A stretch of 64,000 nucleotides of DNA from the NCBI GenBank assembly GCA_041910015.1, contig JAYRRR010000105.1, positions 1 through 64,000 of the forward strand, given 5' to 3'. Below the pieces are notes generated by a model. The model had not been told where the DNA came from and searched no databases. It worked only from the letters and a program-made list of their open reading frames with translations. The position numbers and the translations under genes were made by a program. Shown in pieces: positions 53,443 through 63,167 of the stretch (position 1 is its first letter; the number at the start of each line of letters is the position of its first letter). This stretch comes from RPQJ01 sp041910015 (GTDB taxonomy: Bacteria; Pseudomonadota; Gammaproteobacteria; Steroidobacterales; Steroidobacteraceae).

Positions 53443-55602
53443 TCACTTCGGCTCGGACGTGGCCCGCGCCATGAAGCGCGGCTCGAGTCGCGACAGGTCT
53501 GCGGTGATCTCCGCCGCTTCGCCGAGGATGGCATCCGGCGGATCGGTGATTTCGGTGGCAGAGGCGAGCCTGGGCTCACCGAGCGCCGAGCGCCGGGCAT
53601 TTTCGCGTGCGAGCTGCTCCTGCGTGCGCGCCTCGCGCTCCGCCTTGCGCCTGGCCAGGTTCAGCGACACCGACTTCTGGTTGCGCATGGTCTCGATCGA
53701 GGCAATTTCATCCACGGCGTACTGGAAGTCCGGATCGGTCGCGACGCGCGCGTCGTGCTCGCGCTGCAATTCGGGCAGCAGCGTCGCGTAGGCGCCTTCG
53801 CGACGGAACTCCGCCGGTCGGATCCGGTTCCAGGGCAGCGAGCCATCACGCGAGCTTTCGCCGACTTCTTCCGTGCTGATGGCCGAGGGCAAGGCCAGGT
53901 CCGGCATGACGCCCCGGTTCTGCGTGCTGTCGCCCGTGACACGGTAGTACATGCCGATCGTGACCGTGAGCTGGCCATAGCCGGGATCCTGGCCGACCGC
54001 GTACCGGTCGAGCGGGTAGAGGTTCTGCACCGAACCCTTGCCATAGGTCTCCTGGCCGATCACGAGGCCGCGGCCGTAATCCTGCATCGCCGCGGCAAAG
54101 ATCTCGGACGCGGAGGCGCTGAAGCGGTCCACGAGAATCGTGAGCGGGCCGTCGTAGGCCACGCCGCTGTCTTCGGATTCGAGGACCTCGACGCGGCCGC
54201 CCGTCTCGCGCAACTGCACGACGGGGCCCTTCGGGACGAACAGGTTGACGAGGCCGATCGCCTCGGAGAGGTGCCCGCCGCCGTTCTCGCGCAGGTCGAG
54301 CACGAGGCCGTCGACGCCGCCGGCGGCCTTGATCTCGTCGAGGAGCTTGCGCACGTCGCGCGTCGTGCTGCGGTAGTCGTCGTCGCCGGCCGCACGCGCG
54401 TTGTAGTCTTGGTAGAACGACGGCACGGTGATGATGCCGACCTTGAGCGTCTGGTCGCCGCGCTTGATCGTGCGGATATCCTTCTTCGCGGCCTGCGCCT
54501 CGAGCGTGATCTTCTTGCGCGGCAGCGTGACGATGCGTTCCTGCGAGCCGGGCGGGGCGTTGGCGGGCTGCACCTGCAGGCGCACGAACGAGCCGTTCGG
54601 CCCCCGGATCAACTGCACGACGTCGTCGAGGCGCCAGCCGACGACGTCCACCATCTTGCCATCCTTGTCCTGGCCGACGGCCATGATCCGGTCCTGCGCC
54701 TTCAGTTCGCCGCTCTCCTGCGCCGAGCCGCCCGGCAGGATCTCCATGATCGTGACGTAGTCGTCGATCGACTGCAGCGACGCGCCGATGCCCTCGTAGG
54801 AGAGGCTCATCTGGATGCGGTATTCCTCGGAGTTGCGCGGCGAGAAGTAGCTCGAGTGCGGGTCGAAGACGTGCGCGAACGAGTTCATGAAGTTCTCGAA
54901 CACGTCGTCGGCGGTGACCTGCTCGGAGCGCTTGGCGACGCGCTCGTAGCGCTTGCGGAGGATATCGCCGGTCTCCGCCCAGGTCTTGTCGGTGAGCATC
55001 AGCGACAGCGCGTCGTTCTTCACGCGCTTGCGCCAGAGCTCGTCGAGCTCCGCTGGAGTCTTCGCCCACGGCGCGTGTTCGCGGTCGAATTCGAACGTCT
55101 CGTCGAGCTTGAAGTCCGGCTCGGTCTCGAGCAGCTTCAGCGCGTACGCCATGCGCTCGCGATTGCGCTGCTGGAAGCGGTTGAATATCGCGAATGCGGG
55201 CTCGAGCCTGCCGGTCGTGATCGCGTCGTCGAGCTCGTAGCGGTACTTCTCGAACTCGGCGATGTCGCTGGCCAGGAAGTAGCTGCGCGCGCCGTCGAGC
55301 GACTCGAGGTAGTGGTCGAGTACGAGCGACGACACCGGGTCGTTGACGGGGGCCTGGCGGTAGTGCGACCGCTCGAACATGCTGCTGACGAGCCGCGCCA
55401 CCTTGGCCTGCCGCTCGGTCGGGGTGAAATCCGCGGTCGTCGCATTGGCCGAGGCCGACGGCGCCTTGGCCGTGCCGAGCAGGAGCGTGCCGACGGCGAG
55501 CACGAGCACCGCCAGCATGGCGGCTCCCGCGCGCGTGACGCCCTGGCGGCGCCCGGCGGTGTCGGACGGTGACGACGGTTCCTGGTCTGCTGGCTGGTAC
55601 AC
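53443..55602 (-). CDS. prc: Tail-specific protease Prc (carboxy-terminal protease)
   Basis: A 719-residue periplasmic serine protease that removes or degrades proteins from nonpolar C-termini. A membrane or signal segment lies at residues 26-44. The N-terminal helical domain includes VFDPHSSYFSPRNSEEY; the PDZ domain is around residues 265-345 (YEGIGASLQSIDDYVTIMEI); the catalytic domain has LDLRENGGGHLSEAIGLVNLF, the nucleophile Ser497 in VDRFSASASEIF and the base Lys522 in ETYGKGSVQ. It matches E. coli Prc in order and length. Prc can also act in sigma-E type signalling by degrading RseA/MucA fragments in Pseudomonas. ATG 55602 gives a short cytoplasmic leader. Confidence 0.95.
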   Translation of the reverse strand: MYQPADQEPSSPSDTAGRRQGVTRAGAAMLAVLVLAVGTLLLGTAKAPSASANATTADFTPTERQAKVARLVSSMFERSHYRQAPVNDPVSSLVLDHYLESLDGARSYFLASDIAEFEKYRYELDDAITTGRLEPAFAIFNRFQQRNRERMAYALKLLETEPDFKLDETFEFDREHAPWAKTPAELDELWRKRVKNDALSLMLTDKTWAETGDILRKRYERVAKRSEQVTADDVFENFMNSFAHVFDPHSSYFSPRNSEEYRIQMSLSYEGIGASLQSIDDYVTIMEILPGGSAQESGELKAQDRIMAVGQDKDGKMVDVVGWRLDDVVQLIRGPNGSFVRLQVQPANAPPGSQERIVTLPRKKITLEAQAAKKDIRTIKRGDQTLKVGIITVPSFYQDYNARAAGDDDYRSTTRDVRKLLDEIKAAGGVDGLVLDLRENGGGHLSEAIGLVNLFVPKGPVVQLRETGGRVEVLESEDSGVAYDGPLTILVDRFSASASEIFAAAMQDYGRGLVIGQETYGKGSVQNLYPLDRYAVGQDPGYGQLTVTIGMYYRVTGDSTQNRGVMPDLALPSAISTEEVGESSRDGSLPWNRIRPAEFRREGAYATLLPELQREHDARVATDPDFQYAVDEIASIETMRNQKSVSLNLARRKAEREARTQEQLARENARRSALGEPRLASATEITDPPDAILGEAAEITADLSRLEPRFMARATSEPK

Positions 55603-55724
55603 TGCGCAACCTCAGCCGCGCCAAGGCGGCTTCGAATCACTTAGGCTAGAGTCACCCCGGTGCCCGATCAAGGGCCGCGTCGGGGGCGACATATTCCCCG
55701 GGTCCCGCAGCGAGCACCTCCGAC

Positions 55725-56018
55725 GTGAGCCCCCTGACTGTGTTGACCGGCATCGTGCTCGGCTCGGCGGCCGCGGCGACCTTCGCACTCGGCGCAACAC
55801 TGGTCGTTTTTCTCGTCCTGTCGGGCGAAACACCGCGATTCCGGGAAGAACTGCCGTTGCTGGCGGGGTACCTGGCCATCTTCGTGGGTTTGACCGCGCT
55901 GGCCGGGCTCAGTTTCATCGGCCGAGTGCGCCGGCGTCCATGGCGCCGCTGGGCGCAGCTCGCCATGTGGGGCGCGCTCACAGGCCTGGCGGCATTGTAT
56001 GCCTGGACGCGGAGCTGA
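55725..56018 (+). CDS. Small three-helix membrane protein of unknown function
   Basis: A 97-residue protein starting at GTG 55725 with hydrophobic segments around residues 8-32, 43-64 and 76-93 and a basic loop (RVRRRPWRRWAQ) before the last, indicating a cytoplasmic loop. No family motif was recognised. It is divergent from prc across a 122-base gap and convergent with the next small membrane protein gene. Confidence 0.6.
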   Translation: MSPLTVLTGIVLGSAAAATFALGATLVVFLVLSGETPRFREELPLLAGYLAIFVGLTALAGLSFIGRVRRRPWRRWAQLAMWGALTGLAALYAWTRS

Positions 56019-56040
56019 CGGTCAGAAACGGGGCTGACGG

Positions 56041-56301
56041 TCAGGCGCGGGCCCGCCTCAGGTGCCAGGCGCCACGCCAGACGACCAGCAGCACCAGTGG
56101 CCCGAGCGCGACCGTCCACGAATACCAGCGGAACGTCGCGAGGCCGCGCAGGTAGTCGCCGAAAAACCCCAGCGCGTCGCCGGCGGCGTACCGGCCGAAG
56201 AGGAACGCGCCCGTGAGGTGCACGAGGAAGGGCAGCAGCAATACGCCGAAGACGAGCGCGGCGAGATACCAGGACCGGGCGCTGGGCGGATGCAGGGCCA
56301 T
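56041..56301 (-). CDS. Small two-helix membrane protein of unknown function
   Basis: An 86-residue protein with two hydrophobic segments (about residues 10-32 and 56-76) separated by a loop containing FGRYAAGDALGFFGDYLRG, and a basic C-terminus (WRGAWHLRRARA). ATG 56301 was chosen; an ATG at 56346 would add 15 residues. No family could be named. It is divergent from the oxidoreductase gene that starts at 56403. Confidence 0.55.
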   Translation of the reverse strand: MALHPPSARSWYLAALVFGVLLLPFLVHLTGAFLFGRYAAGDALGFFGDYLRGLATFRWYSWTVALGPLVLLVVWRGAWHLRRARA

Positions 56302-56402
56302 CGGTGCATCCTGCGGGCAACCCGCACCGTCCGCAAGCACCGGCATTGAGTATGATCGGGGACTGGCTGGGCGTGGCGCGGGCCGCGACGGGAACGACGA
56401 AG

Positions 56403-57350
56403 ATGCGCAGAGTTCGTACCGCGGTGATCGGCGTCGGCTATCTTGGCCGGTTCCACGCGCAGAAGTATGCCGCCCTCCCGCAATCGCAGCTCGTCGCCGT
56501 GGTCGACGCGAATGAGGAGCAGCGCGCACAGGTCGCCGCCGAAACGGGGTGCCGCGCCGTGGCCGACTACCGCGAGATTCTCGGCGAGATCGACGCCGTC
56601 AGCATCGCCACGCCGACGCCGCTGCATCACCCGATCGCCCGCGACTGCCTCGAGCACGGCATCCACGTGCTCGTCGAAAAGCCGATCACGACGACGACCG
56701 CCGAGGCGCACGACCTGATCGGGACGGCCGAGCGGACGGGCCGCATCCTGCAGGTCGGTCATCTCGAGCGCTTCAATGCCGCGATCCTCGCGCTCGCCGG
56801 GACGCTCGGCACGCCGCGTTTCGTCGAGTCGCACCGGCTCGCGCCGTTCCGGGAGCGGGGCACGGACGTGAACGTCGTGCTCGACCTGATGATCCACGAC
56901 ATCGACCTGATCCAGAGCCTCGTCGGCTCGCCGATCGCATCGATCGACGCCGTGGGCACTTCCGTGTTCTCGGCCGGGCTCGATATCGCCAATGCGCGTA
57001 TCCGCTACGCCAACGGCTGCGTGGCGAACACGACGGCGAGTCGTGTCAGCATGAAGATGGAGCGCAAGCTGCGGCTGTTTCAGGACGATGCCTACATCTC
57101 CATCGACCTGCAGCAGAAGGTGCTCACGCTCGTGCGCAAGCCACCCGAGGGCTCCGACCTCCCGCGCGGCCAGGTCGTGATCGAGGAACGCAGCTACGAG
57201 CAGGGCGACGCGCTCAAGTTCGAGGTCGAGGCCTTTCTCGAGGCGATCGTCTCCGGCGGGCCGCCGGTCGTGACCGGCGTGGACGGTCTGCGCGCGCTCG
57301 AGACCGCAACGCGCATCACCGAGCTGGTGCACGGAACGTCCCATGCCTAG
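56403..57350 (+). CDS. Gfo/Idh/MocA family oxidoreductase
   Basis: A 315-residue NAD(P)-dependent dehydrogenase. The Rossmann start is RTAVIGVGYLGRFHAQKYAAL, the conserved VLVEKPITTTTAEAHDLI carries the EKP motif, and GTDVNVVLDLMIHDIDLIQSL carries the catalytic-site HD. The C-terminal alpha/beta domain follows. Members act on sugars, inositols or related ligands; in several proteobacteria a close relative lies near lipid A genes, but that context is absent here. ATG 56403 fits the family start, 63 bases before the next gene's start region ends the operon gap. Confidence 0.87.
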   Translation: MRRVRTAVIGVGYLGRFHAQKYAALPQSQLVAVVDANEEQRAQVAAETGCRAVADYREILGEIDAVSIATPTPLHHPIARDCLEHGIHVLVEKPITTTTAEAHDLIGTAERTGRILQVGHLERFNAAILALAGTLGTPRFVESHRLAPFRERGTDVNVVLDLMIHDIDLIQSLVGSPIASIDAVGTSVFSAGLDIANARIRYANGCVANTTASRVSMKMERKLRLFQDDAYISIDLQQKVLTLVRKPPEGSDLPRGQVVIEERSYEQGDALKFEVEAFLEAIVSGGPPVVTGVDGLRALETATRITELVHGTSHA

Positions 57351-57413
57351 GGAAGCTCCGCACAGCCCGTTCAGGCGCGACCGTGGGCGGGTGGGGCAGG
57401 AAAGGGGAGGGGC

Positions 57414-58583
57414 ATGACCCGTCGTTATTACGCGGGGCGCGACTTCACGCGGGCCCTGAATATCGAGGAGCTGCGACGCGTGGCCCTGAACCGCCTGCCG
57501 CGCTTCGAGACCGAATACGTCGAGGGCGGTGCCGAGGACGAGGTCACGCTGCGGCGCAACCGCTCGATCCTCGAGCGCATCACCTGGGTGCCGCGCGCGC
57601 TCGTCGGCTGCGGCGTGCCGCACCTGGCGCGGGAAGTTCTCGGTGACACGCTGCAGATGCCGGTCGTCATCGCGCCGACGGGTTTCAACGGCATGCTCTG
57701 GCCGGACGGCGACCTGGCGCTCGCGAAGGCCGCCGAGGCCGCAGGCATCGCGTTCACGCTCAGCACCGTGAGCAACTACGGGATCGGCGCCCTGAACCGC
57801 GCGCTGAAGACCCCGGCCTGGTTCCAGCTCTACCCGATCAAGGACACGAAGACCGGCGACCGTATCGTCGACAAGGCACAGGAGGCAGGCTGCAGCAAGC
57901 TCGTCGTGACCGTCGACGTGCCGGCGCTCGGCGCGCGCGAATGGGACCAGCGCAGCTACCGCCGTCCGCTGAAGCTCAGCCTGGCGAGCATCCTCGACGT
58001 CCTGCTGCATCCGCGCTGGCTCAGCGAGGTGATGTTGCCGAAGGGTGCGCCGCTCTTTGCCAACATCGCCGAGTTCCTGCCACCGGGGGCCCAGTCGGCG
58101 CTGCAGGGCGTGCGGTTCATGAGCACGCAGATCAATCCGGGTCTGTGCTGGGCCGACATGGAGCGTCTGCGCGGCCGCTGGAAGGGCAAGTTCGTGCTGA
58201 AGGGTCTGCTGAGCGTCGAGGACGCGCAGCGTGCGGCGGACATCGGCTGCGACGGCATCGTCCTCGGCAATCACGGCGGCAGGCAGCTCGACTCGTGTGC
58301 CACGGGCATCGAGGTCGTGGGCCAGGTCGTCGCCGCGGTCGGCGAACGCCTGACCGTGCTCGTCGACGGCGGATTCCGGCGCGGCGGCGACGTGCTCAAG
58401 GCGCTCGCGCTCGGCGCCGACGCCGTCATGATCGGGCGCGCCGCACTCTATGGCCTCGCCGCCGGTGGCGAGGCCGGGGTCACCCACGCGCTGAGCCTGC
58501 TGCGCATGGAAATGGAGCGGGCGATGACGCTGCTCGGCTGCCATTCGGTCGACGAACTCGGCCCGCAGCTGCTGCGCTCATGA
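57414..58583 (+). CDS. FMN-dependent alpha-hydroxy acid oxidase/dehydrogenase
   Basis: A 389-residue TIM-barrel flavoprotein of the lactate/glycolate/mandelate dehydrogenase group. Conserved elements are PVVIAPTGFNGMLWPDGDLALA (FMN), TLSTVSNYGI, WFQLYPIKD, VVTVDVPALGAREWD, FVLKGLLSVEDAQRA and the active-site GNHGGRQLD with the catalytic His. The phosphate-binding loop is LVDGGFRRGGDVLKALALGADAV. The membrane-interacting segment of LldD is not obvious. Substrate (lactate, mandelate or another 2-hydroxy acid) cannot be decided. It follows the Gfo/Idh gene by 63 bases. Confidence 0.9.
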   Translation: MTRRYYAGRDFTRALNIEELRRVALNRLPRFETEYVEGGAEDEVTLRRNRSILERITWVPRALVGCGVPHLAREVLGDTLQMPVVIAPTGFNGMLWPDGDLALAKAAEAAGIAFTLSTVSNYGIGALNRALKTPAWFQLYPIKDTKTGDRIVDKAQEAGCSKLVVTVDVPALGAREWDQRSYRRPLKLSLASILDVLLHPRWLSEVMLPKGAPLFANIAEFLPPGAQSALQGVRFMSTQINPGLCWADMERLRGRWKGKFVLKGLLSVEDAQRAADIGCDGIVLGNHGGRQLDSCATGIEVVGQVVAAVGERLTVLVDGGFRRGGDVLKALALGADAVMIGRAALYGLAAGGEAGVTHALSLLRMEMERAMTLLGCHSVDELGPQLLRS

Positions 58584-58668
58584 CACGCGAGCCGGGCCGG
58601 TCGCTCCCGTGCAACGGGTGCGATCGCTACGATGCGGGTCACGTCCGGGGCGAATCCGGGGAACACCG

Positions 58669-59647
58669 ATGAAGGCGCTTGTCTGCCGCAGGTTGACCGG
58701 TCCACAGGGCCTCGAGTTCGATTGCCACTGGCCCGACCCGGACGTGGGACCTGGCCAGGTGCTGGTCGAGGTGAAGGCGGCCGCGCTCAATTTCCCCGAC
58801 GTGCTCATGACGCGCGGGCTGTACCAGGAGCGGCCGTCGCTGCCCTTCGTACCGGGCCTCGAATTCTCGGGCACGGTGGCCCGTGTCGGCGATGGTGTCA
58901 CTCGGGTCGGGCCTGGCGACCATGTCGTCGCGTACGCGGCGGGCGCGGTCGCCGAGCGGGCTGTCGCGCGGCAGGAGTCCGTCATGCCCATGCCGCGCAC
59001 GCTCGACTTCGTCGCCGCGAGCGGAATCTGCCTCACGTATTTCACGAGCTACCATGCCTTGAAGCAGCGGGCGCAACTGCAACCCGGCGAAACGCTGCTG
59101 GTGCTGGGCGCGGGCGGTGGCGTGGGGACGACAGCCGTCGAACTCGGCAAGCTCATGGGCGCGAGAGTCATCGCGGCGGCGAGCAGCGACGACAAGCTCG
59201 AGGCAGCGCATTCGCGCGGCGCGGACATGCTGATCAACTATGCGACCGAGGACCTGCGCGCGCGCGAAGGAAATCACGGCCGGTGCGGGGGTCGACGTCG
59301 TCTACGACCCGGTGGGCGGTCCGCACACCGGGCCCGCGCTGCGCAGTCTGCGGTGGAACGGTCGGTACCTCGTCGTCGGCTTCGCCGCGGGCGAGATTCC
59401 CAGGGTCGCCGTCAACCTGCTGCTGCTCAAGGGTGCGTCGCTCGTGGGCGTGTATTTCGGTGAGTTCGCGCAGCGCGAGCCGGGCGTTCAGATGCAGAAC
59501 GTGCGCGACCTCTGGGAACTGTTCGAAGCCGGCCGGCTCGCGCCCGTCGTCGGAGAGGTTCATGTGCTCGCGGACGCCGTGCGGGCGTTCGAAGCGCTCG
59601 AGGGCCGGCGGGCAAAGGGCAAGGTCGTGATCAGGGTCGCCGACTAG
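58669..59647 (+). pseudogene. NADPH:quinone oxidoreductase, frameshifted in a GC run
   Basis: The N-terminal two thirds (from ATG 58669) reads as a zinc-free medium-chain quinone oxidoreductase: AALNFPDVLMTRGLYQ, PFVPGLEFSGTVARVGDGV and LVLGAGGGVGTTAVELGKLMGARVIAAASS. At an 11-base GC alternation (59256-59266) the frame breaks, and homology resumes one frame over with KEITAGAGVDVVYDPVGG to the end GKVVIRVAD at 59647. Adding one CG unit restores an unbroken RARAKEIT sequence, so loss of a dinucleotide by slippage or a read error is the simplest explanation. The restored protein would be about 326 residues, the family length. Confidence 0.85.
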
Positions 59648-60165
59648 GGCCGGGCGGCCCGTGGCGACGAGACCGCGGCGAGAATCCCCTGCAACAGGCG
59701 GGCAGGCGTCGGCGGACAGCCGGGCACGACCACGTCCACCGGGATGACCTTCGAAACTGCGCCGCAACTGGCGTAGCTCTCGCCGAACAGGCCGCCGCAG
59801 GCACCACAATCTCCGACCGCGACGACCAGCTTGGGATCGGGTGTTGCGTCGTACGTGCGGCGCAGCGCCACCTCCATGTGACGCGATACGGGCCCGGTCA
59901 CCAGCAACAGGTCGGCGTGGCGCGGGCTCGCGACCAGACGGATACCGAGTGCCTCGATGTTGTATATCGGGTTGCCGAGCGCCTGGATCTCGAGCTCGCA
60001 GCCGTTGCAGGAGCCCGCGTCGACCTGGCGGATGCATAGCGCCCGGCCGAGGATTTCCCGGATGCGCCGTTCGAGACGTTGGCGGACGCGCAGTTCGTCG
60101 TCGGCCGGCGGCGGCGCTTCAGTGACGATCCCGACCTTCGCGATCTGCCGCAACGTCTTCAGCAT
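59644..60165 (-). CDS. NuoB/HyfI-like 4Fe-4S subunit of an Ehr complex
   Basis: A 173-residue small subunit homologous to NuoB and HycG/HyfI. The cluster cysteines are in DAGSCNGCELEIQAL (Cys53, Cys56), VGDCGACGG (Cys120, Cys123) and VVPGCPPTPARL (Cys150), fitting the proximal N2-type cluster. It would pass electrons between a missing ferredoxin-like subunit and the large subunit. Its start overlaps the large-subunit stop by one base, so it is the last gene of the visible minus-strand operon. The 3' end overlaps the converging quinone oxidoreductase remnant by four bases. Confidence 0.9.
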   Translation of the reverse strand: MLKTLRQIAKVGIVTEAPPPADDELRVRQRLERRIREILGRALCIRQVDAGSCNGCELEIQALGNPIYNIEALGIRLVASPRHADLLLVTGPVSRHMEVALRRTYDATPDPKLVVAVGDCGACGGLFGESYASCGAVSKVIPVDVVVPGCPPTPARLLQGILAAVSSPRAARP

Positions 60166-61706
60166 CAGAGGTCCTGGCCGCTGTAGGAGAGGTTGAACGA
60201 CTTATTGATCAACGGGAAATCCGGCACGATATTGCCGATGATCGCGTGCTCGAGCACCGGCCAGTTGTTCCACGACGGGTCGTGCGGGTGACATCGACGC
60301 ACGGTGCCGTCGGGCCCCGCCTCCAGTGCCACGGCGACCGGCCCGCGCCAGCCCTCGATCAGGCCGATGCCGAAGGCGCCGTTCGGCGGCGCCGGCACGG
60401 GTATCGCCACGACCTCGGCCGCGGGCAACCGCGCGAAGATCGCGCGGACGAGCCGCAGCGACTCGATCAGTTCGTCGAAGCGCACCGTCACCCGCGCGAG
60501 CACGTCGCCACTGACGGCGCCACACTTGCGCGGCGCAAGGACGCTGTAGGGTTCGCACGGCAGATCGGTGCGGAGGTCGCAGGCCTGGCCGCTCGCACGG
60601 CCCACGAGGCCAAGGAGGCCGAGCTTCGCAGCCAGCGTCGGTGCGACGGCGCCTGCGCCGACGAAGCGGTCGCGCACGCCGGCGTGCTCCTCGTAGATCT
60701 CGCGCAGGACCGGCACTTCCGAGGCGAGCGAGTCCACGCACGTCGCCAGGACGGCGATGCCCGCCGTCGTGAGCGGACTGCGCACGCCGCCCGGCACGAC
60801 GTACTCGTTCAGGTAACGCTGTCCCAGGGCCTGCCCGGTCGCACGCAGCAGGCTTTCCTTCAGGCGCATGAACTGCGACAGGCCGAACGCAAAGCCGGCG
60901 TCGTTGCCCAATGCGCCGATGTCGCCGAGATGGTTGGCGATCCGTTCGAGCTCCAGGGCCAGCGCACGCAGCCATGCGGCACGCGCCGGAATGACTGTCC
61001 CCGCCATTGCTTCGAGCGCCTGGCAGTACGCCCACGCGTAGGCGACGGCGGAGTCCCCCGACACCCTTGCCGCGAGTCGATGACCCTCGAGGATCGGCAG
61101 TTCCGTGAAGCGGCGCTCGATGCCCTTGTGCACGTAGCCCAGCCGCTCCTCGAGCCGCAGGACCTTTTCGCCGACCACGGAAAACCGGAAATGCCCGGGC
61201 TCGATGATGCCGGCGTGCACTGGCCCCACGGCGATCTCGTGCACACCGTCGCCTTCGACGCGAATGAACTGATAGTCGTCGACGGGGTCCGGCACCGGCG
61301 CCGGCAGCTGGCGCATGGCCAGCGGCGAGGTGTCGCGATGCCATGCGGTGTGCCGCAGCCAGGGCCGTTGATCCGCATCCGTGGTTTCGATGCCCGAGAG
61401 GTCGCGCGCGGCCCGCTGCATGCGGCTCGCCGCCGGAAAAAGGTCCTCGATGCCGGGGAATGCGGCCACGTCGCGCACCGTGCGCGCGGTGACGACCAGG
61501 GCGCTGCTTGTCTGCATCAGGACGATCATGCGCATCGTGCGCGGTTCGCCGCTTACACCCGAACCCCACAGGGCGAGCAGGCGCCCGCCCGCGGCCACGA
61601 CGTCCTGTGCGACGTCGCGCCAGGCCGGTCGCTCGACGTCGATCGCACGCAGGCCGGGGGCGCCGCAGACCGGACGCGCACCCTGCAACCAGCGGCTCAT
61701 GGGCAT
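60165..61706 (-). CDS. NuoCD/HyfG-like large subunit lacking Ni-Fe ligands (Ehr complex)
   Basis: A 513-residue fusion of a NuoC-like N-terminal part (about residues 1-130) and a NuoD/HyfG-like part (QFIRVEGDGVHEIAVGPVHAG onward). Where hydrogenase large subunits have RVCGIC, this protein has RVSGDS (Ser216 and Ser219), and the C-terminal DPCxxC is replaced by PDFPLINKSF. Both Ni-binding Cys pairs are therefore gone, so it cannot be a Ni-Fe hydrogenase. This is the pattern of energy-converting hydrogenase-related (Ehr) complexes, whose electron donor and acceptor are unknown. It lies between the HyfF-like and HyfI-like genes with 1-4 base spacing. Confidence 0.88.
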   Translation of the reverse strand: MPMSRWLQGARPVCGAPGLRAIDVERPAWRDVAQDVVAAGGRLLALWGSGVSGEPRTMRMIVLMQTSSALVVTARTVRDVAAFPGIEDLFPAASRMQRAARDLSGIETTDADQRPWLRHTAWHRDTSPLAMRQLPAPVPDPVDDYQFIRVEGDGVHEIAVGPVHAGIIEPGHFRFSVVGEKVLRLEERLGYVHKGIERRFTELPILEGHRLAARVSGDSAVAYAWAYCQALEAMAGTVIPARAAWLRALALELERIANHLGDIGALGNDAGFAFGLSQFMRLKESLLRATGQALGQRYLNEYVVPGGVRSPLTTAGIAVLATCVDSLASEVPVLREIYEEHAGVRDRFVGAGAVAPTLAAKLGLLGLVGRASGQACDLRTDLPCEPYSVLAPRKCGAVSGDVLARVTVRFDELIESLRLVRAIFARLPAAEVVAIPVPAPPNGAFGIGLIEGWRGPVAVALEAGPDGTVRRCHPHDPSWNNWPVLEHAIIGNIVPDFPLINKSFNLSYSGQDL

Positions 61707-61709
61707 GGT

Positions 61710-63167
61710 CTAGCCGCCTCCGATCATGCGTGCCGCGGCCCGATACCACTCCGCGAGGTACGGCGGAATATAGAGGCCGAGCAGAAGCACGACCGCGAGG
61801 TGCGCGAACACCGGCAGCAGGGCGGGCTGGTGTGGCAACCGGCGTCCGGTGGGCTCGCCGTACACCATGGACTGCACGCGGCTGAAGATGGCCGCGAACG
61901 CCACGCCGAGCGCGACCAGCAGGATGGGCGTGGCCCAGGGCTGCTGCTGCATTGCCGTCGTGAGGATCAGGAACTCGCTCGCGAAGACGCCGAACGGCGG
62001 CACGCCGAGGATCGCAAGCGACCCGAGCATCAATCCCCAGCCGATCGTGGGATTCCGGGCGAGCAGGCCGCGGATGTCCTCGATGCGCTGCGAACCGGCC
62101 TTCTGGGCCGCGTGGCCGACCGCGAAGAAGATCGCCGACTTGGTGAGCGAATGCACCGTCATGTGCAGCAGGGCCGCGAAGTTCGCGACCGCGCCACCCA
62201 TGCCGAACGCGAACGTGACGATACCCATGTGCTCGATGGACGAATACGCGAAGAGCCGTTTGATGTCCCGCTGGCGCCAGAGGAAGAACGCCGCGAGCAC
62301 GACCGACAGCAGCCCGAAGCCCATGAGCATGTTTGACGGCAGCGACGAGCGCAGCGAACCCTCGACGAGGACCTTGCAGCGGACGACCGCGTAGATCGCG
62401 ACGTTGAGCAGCAGGCCCGACAGCACGGCGGAAACCGGCGTCGGGCCCTCGGCGTGTGCGTCAGGCAGCCAGTTGTGCAGGGGCGCGAGCCCGACCTTGG
62501 TGCCATAGCCCACGAGCAGGAAGACGAACGCCAGCGCGAGCACCGTCGGCTCGAGCTGGCCCTTCACCGCGGCGAGGTCGGTCCACAGCAGGGCACTCAC
62601 GCCGGCCGCGCCGAGCACCTTCTCGGACGCGAAGTAGAGCAGGATCGTGCCGAAGAGTGCCTGCGCGATGCCGACGCCGCAGAGGATGAAGTACTTCCAG
62701 CCCGCCTCGAGGCTCGCGGGGGTTCGGTAGAGCGTCACCAGCAGGACGGTGGAAAGCGTGGCCGCTTCCATCGCCACCCAGAGCAGGCCGAGGTTGTTGG
62801 TCGTCAGTGCGACCAGCATCATCGCCATGAACAGCTGGTACATGCTGTGGTAGAGCCGCAGCCGTCGCGCATTGAGCCGGCCGTGCTCGATCTCCACACG
62901 CATGTAGGGGCGGGAGAAGATCGACGTAGTGAGCCCGACGAATGCCGTCAGCGCGACGAGAAACACGTTGAACGGGTCGAGGAAGAACTGCTGGCGGCCG
63001 GCGACGAGATTGCCCTCGTCGACCACCCGCACGGTGAGGGCCGCCGCAGCGAGGAACGTGGCGAAGCTCAACGCCACGTTGATCTCCGCCGCGCGACGGC
63101 GATGACCCCAGAGCGCGAGCAGCACCGCTCCGCCGAGCGGTGTCGCGAGCAGGGCGGGGAATTCCAC
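61710..63167 (-). CDS. HyfF/NuoN-like antiporter-type membrane subunit
   Basis: A 485-residue proton-translocating subunit of the Mrp/NuoLMN family with about fourteen membrane helices. Functional residues of this family appear in WVAMEAATLSTVLL (Glu in TM5), KVGLAPLHNWLPDAHAEGPTPVSAVLSG (Lys in TM7 and the broken helix) and HMTVHSLTKSAIFFAVG (Lys in TM8). It most resembles HyfF of hydrogenase-4. The GTG start at 63167 overlaps the HyfE-like stop by one base. The product presumably couples electron flow to proton or sodium movement. Confidence 0.9.
   Translation of the reverse strand: MEFPALLATPLGGAVLLALWGHRRRAAEINVALSFATFLAAAALTVRVVDEGNLVAGRQQFFLDPFNVFLVALTAFVGLTTSIFSRPYMRVEIEHGRLNARRLRLYHSMYQLFMAMMLVALTTNNLGLLWVAMEAATLSTVLLVTLYRTPASLEAGWKYFILCGVGIAQALFGTILLYFASEKVLGAAGVSALLWTDLAAVKGQLEPTVLALAFVFLLVGYGTKVGLAPLHNWLPDAHAEGPTPVSAVLSGLLLNVAIYAVVRCKVLVEGSLRSSLPSNMLMGFGLLSVVLAAFFLWRQRDIKRLFAYSSIEHMGIVTFAFGMGGAVANFAALLHMTVHSLTKSAIFFAVGHAAQKAGSQRIEDIRGLLARNPTIGWGLMLGSLAILGVPPFGVFASEFLILTTAMQQQPWATPILLVALGVAFAAIFSRVQSMVYGEPTGRRLPHQPALLPVFAHLAVVLLLGLYIPPYLAEWYRAAARMIGGG

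Noticed and set aside
60165..61706. Ni-Fe hydrogenase large subunit
   Set aside because: Both Ni-binding Cys pairs are absent, replaced by Ser at the N-terminal motif and by other residues at the C-terminal motif.
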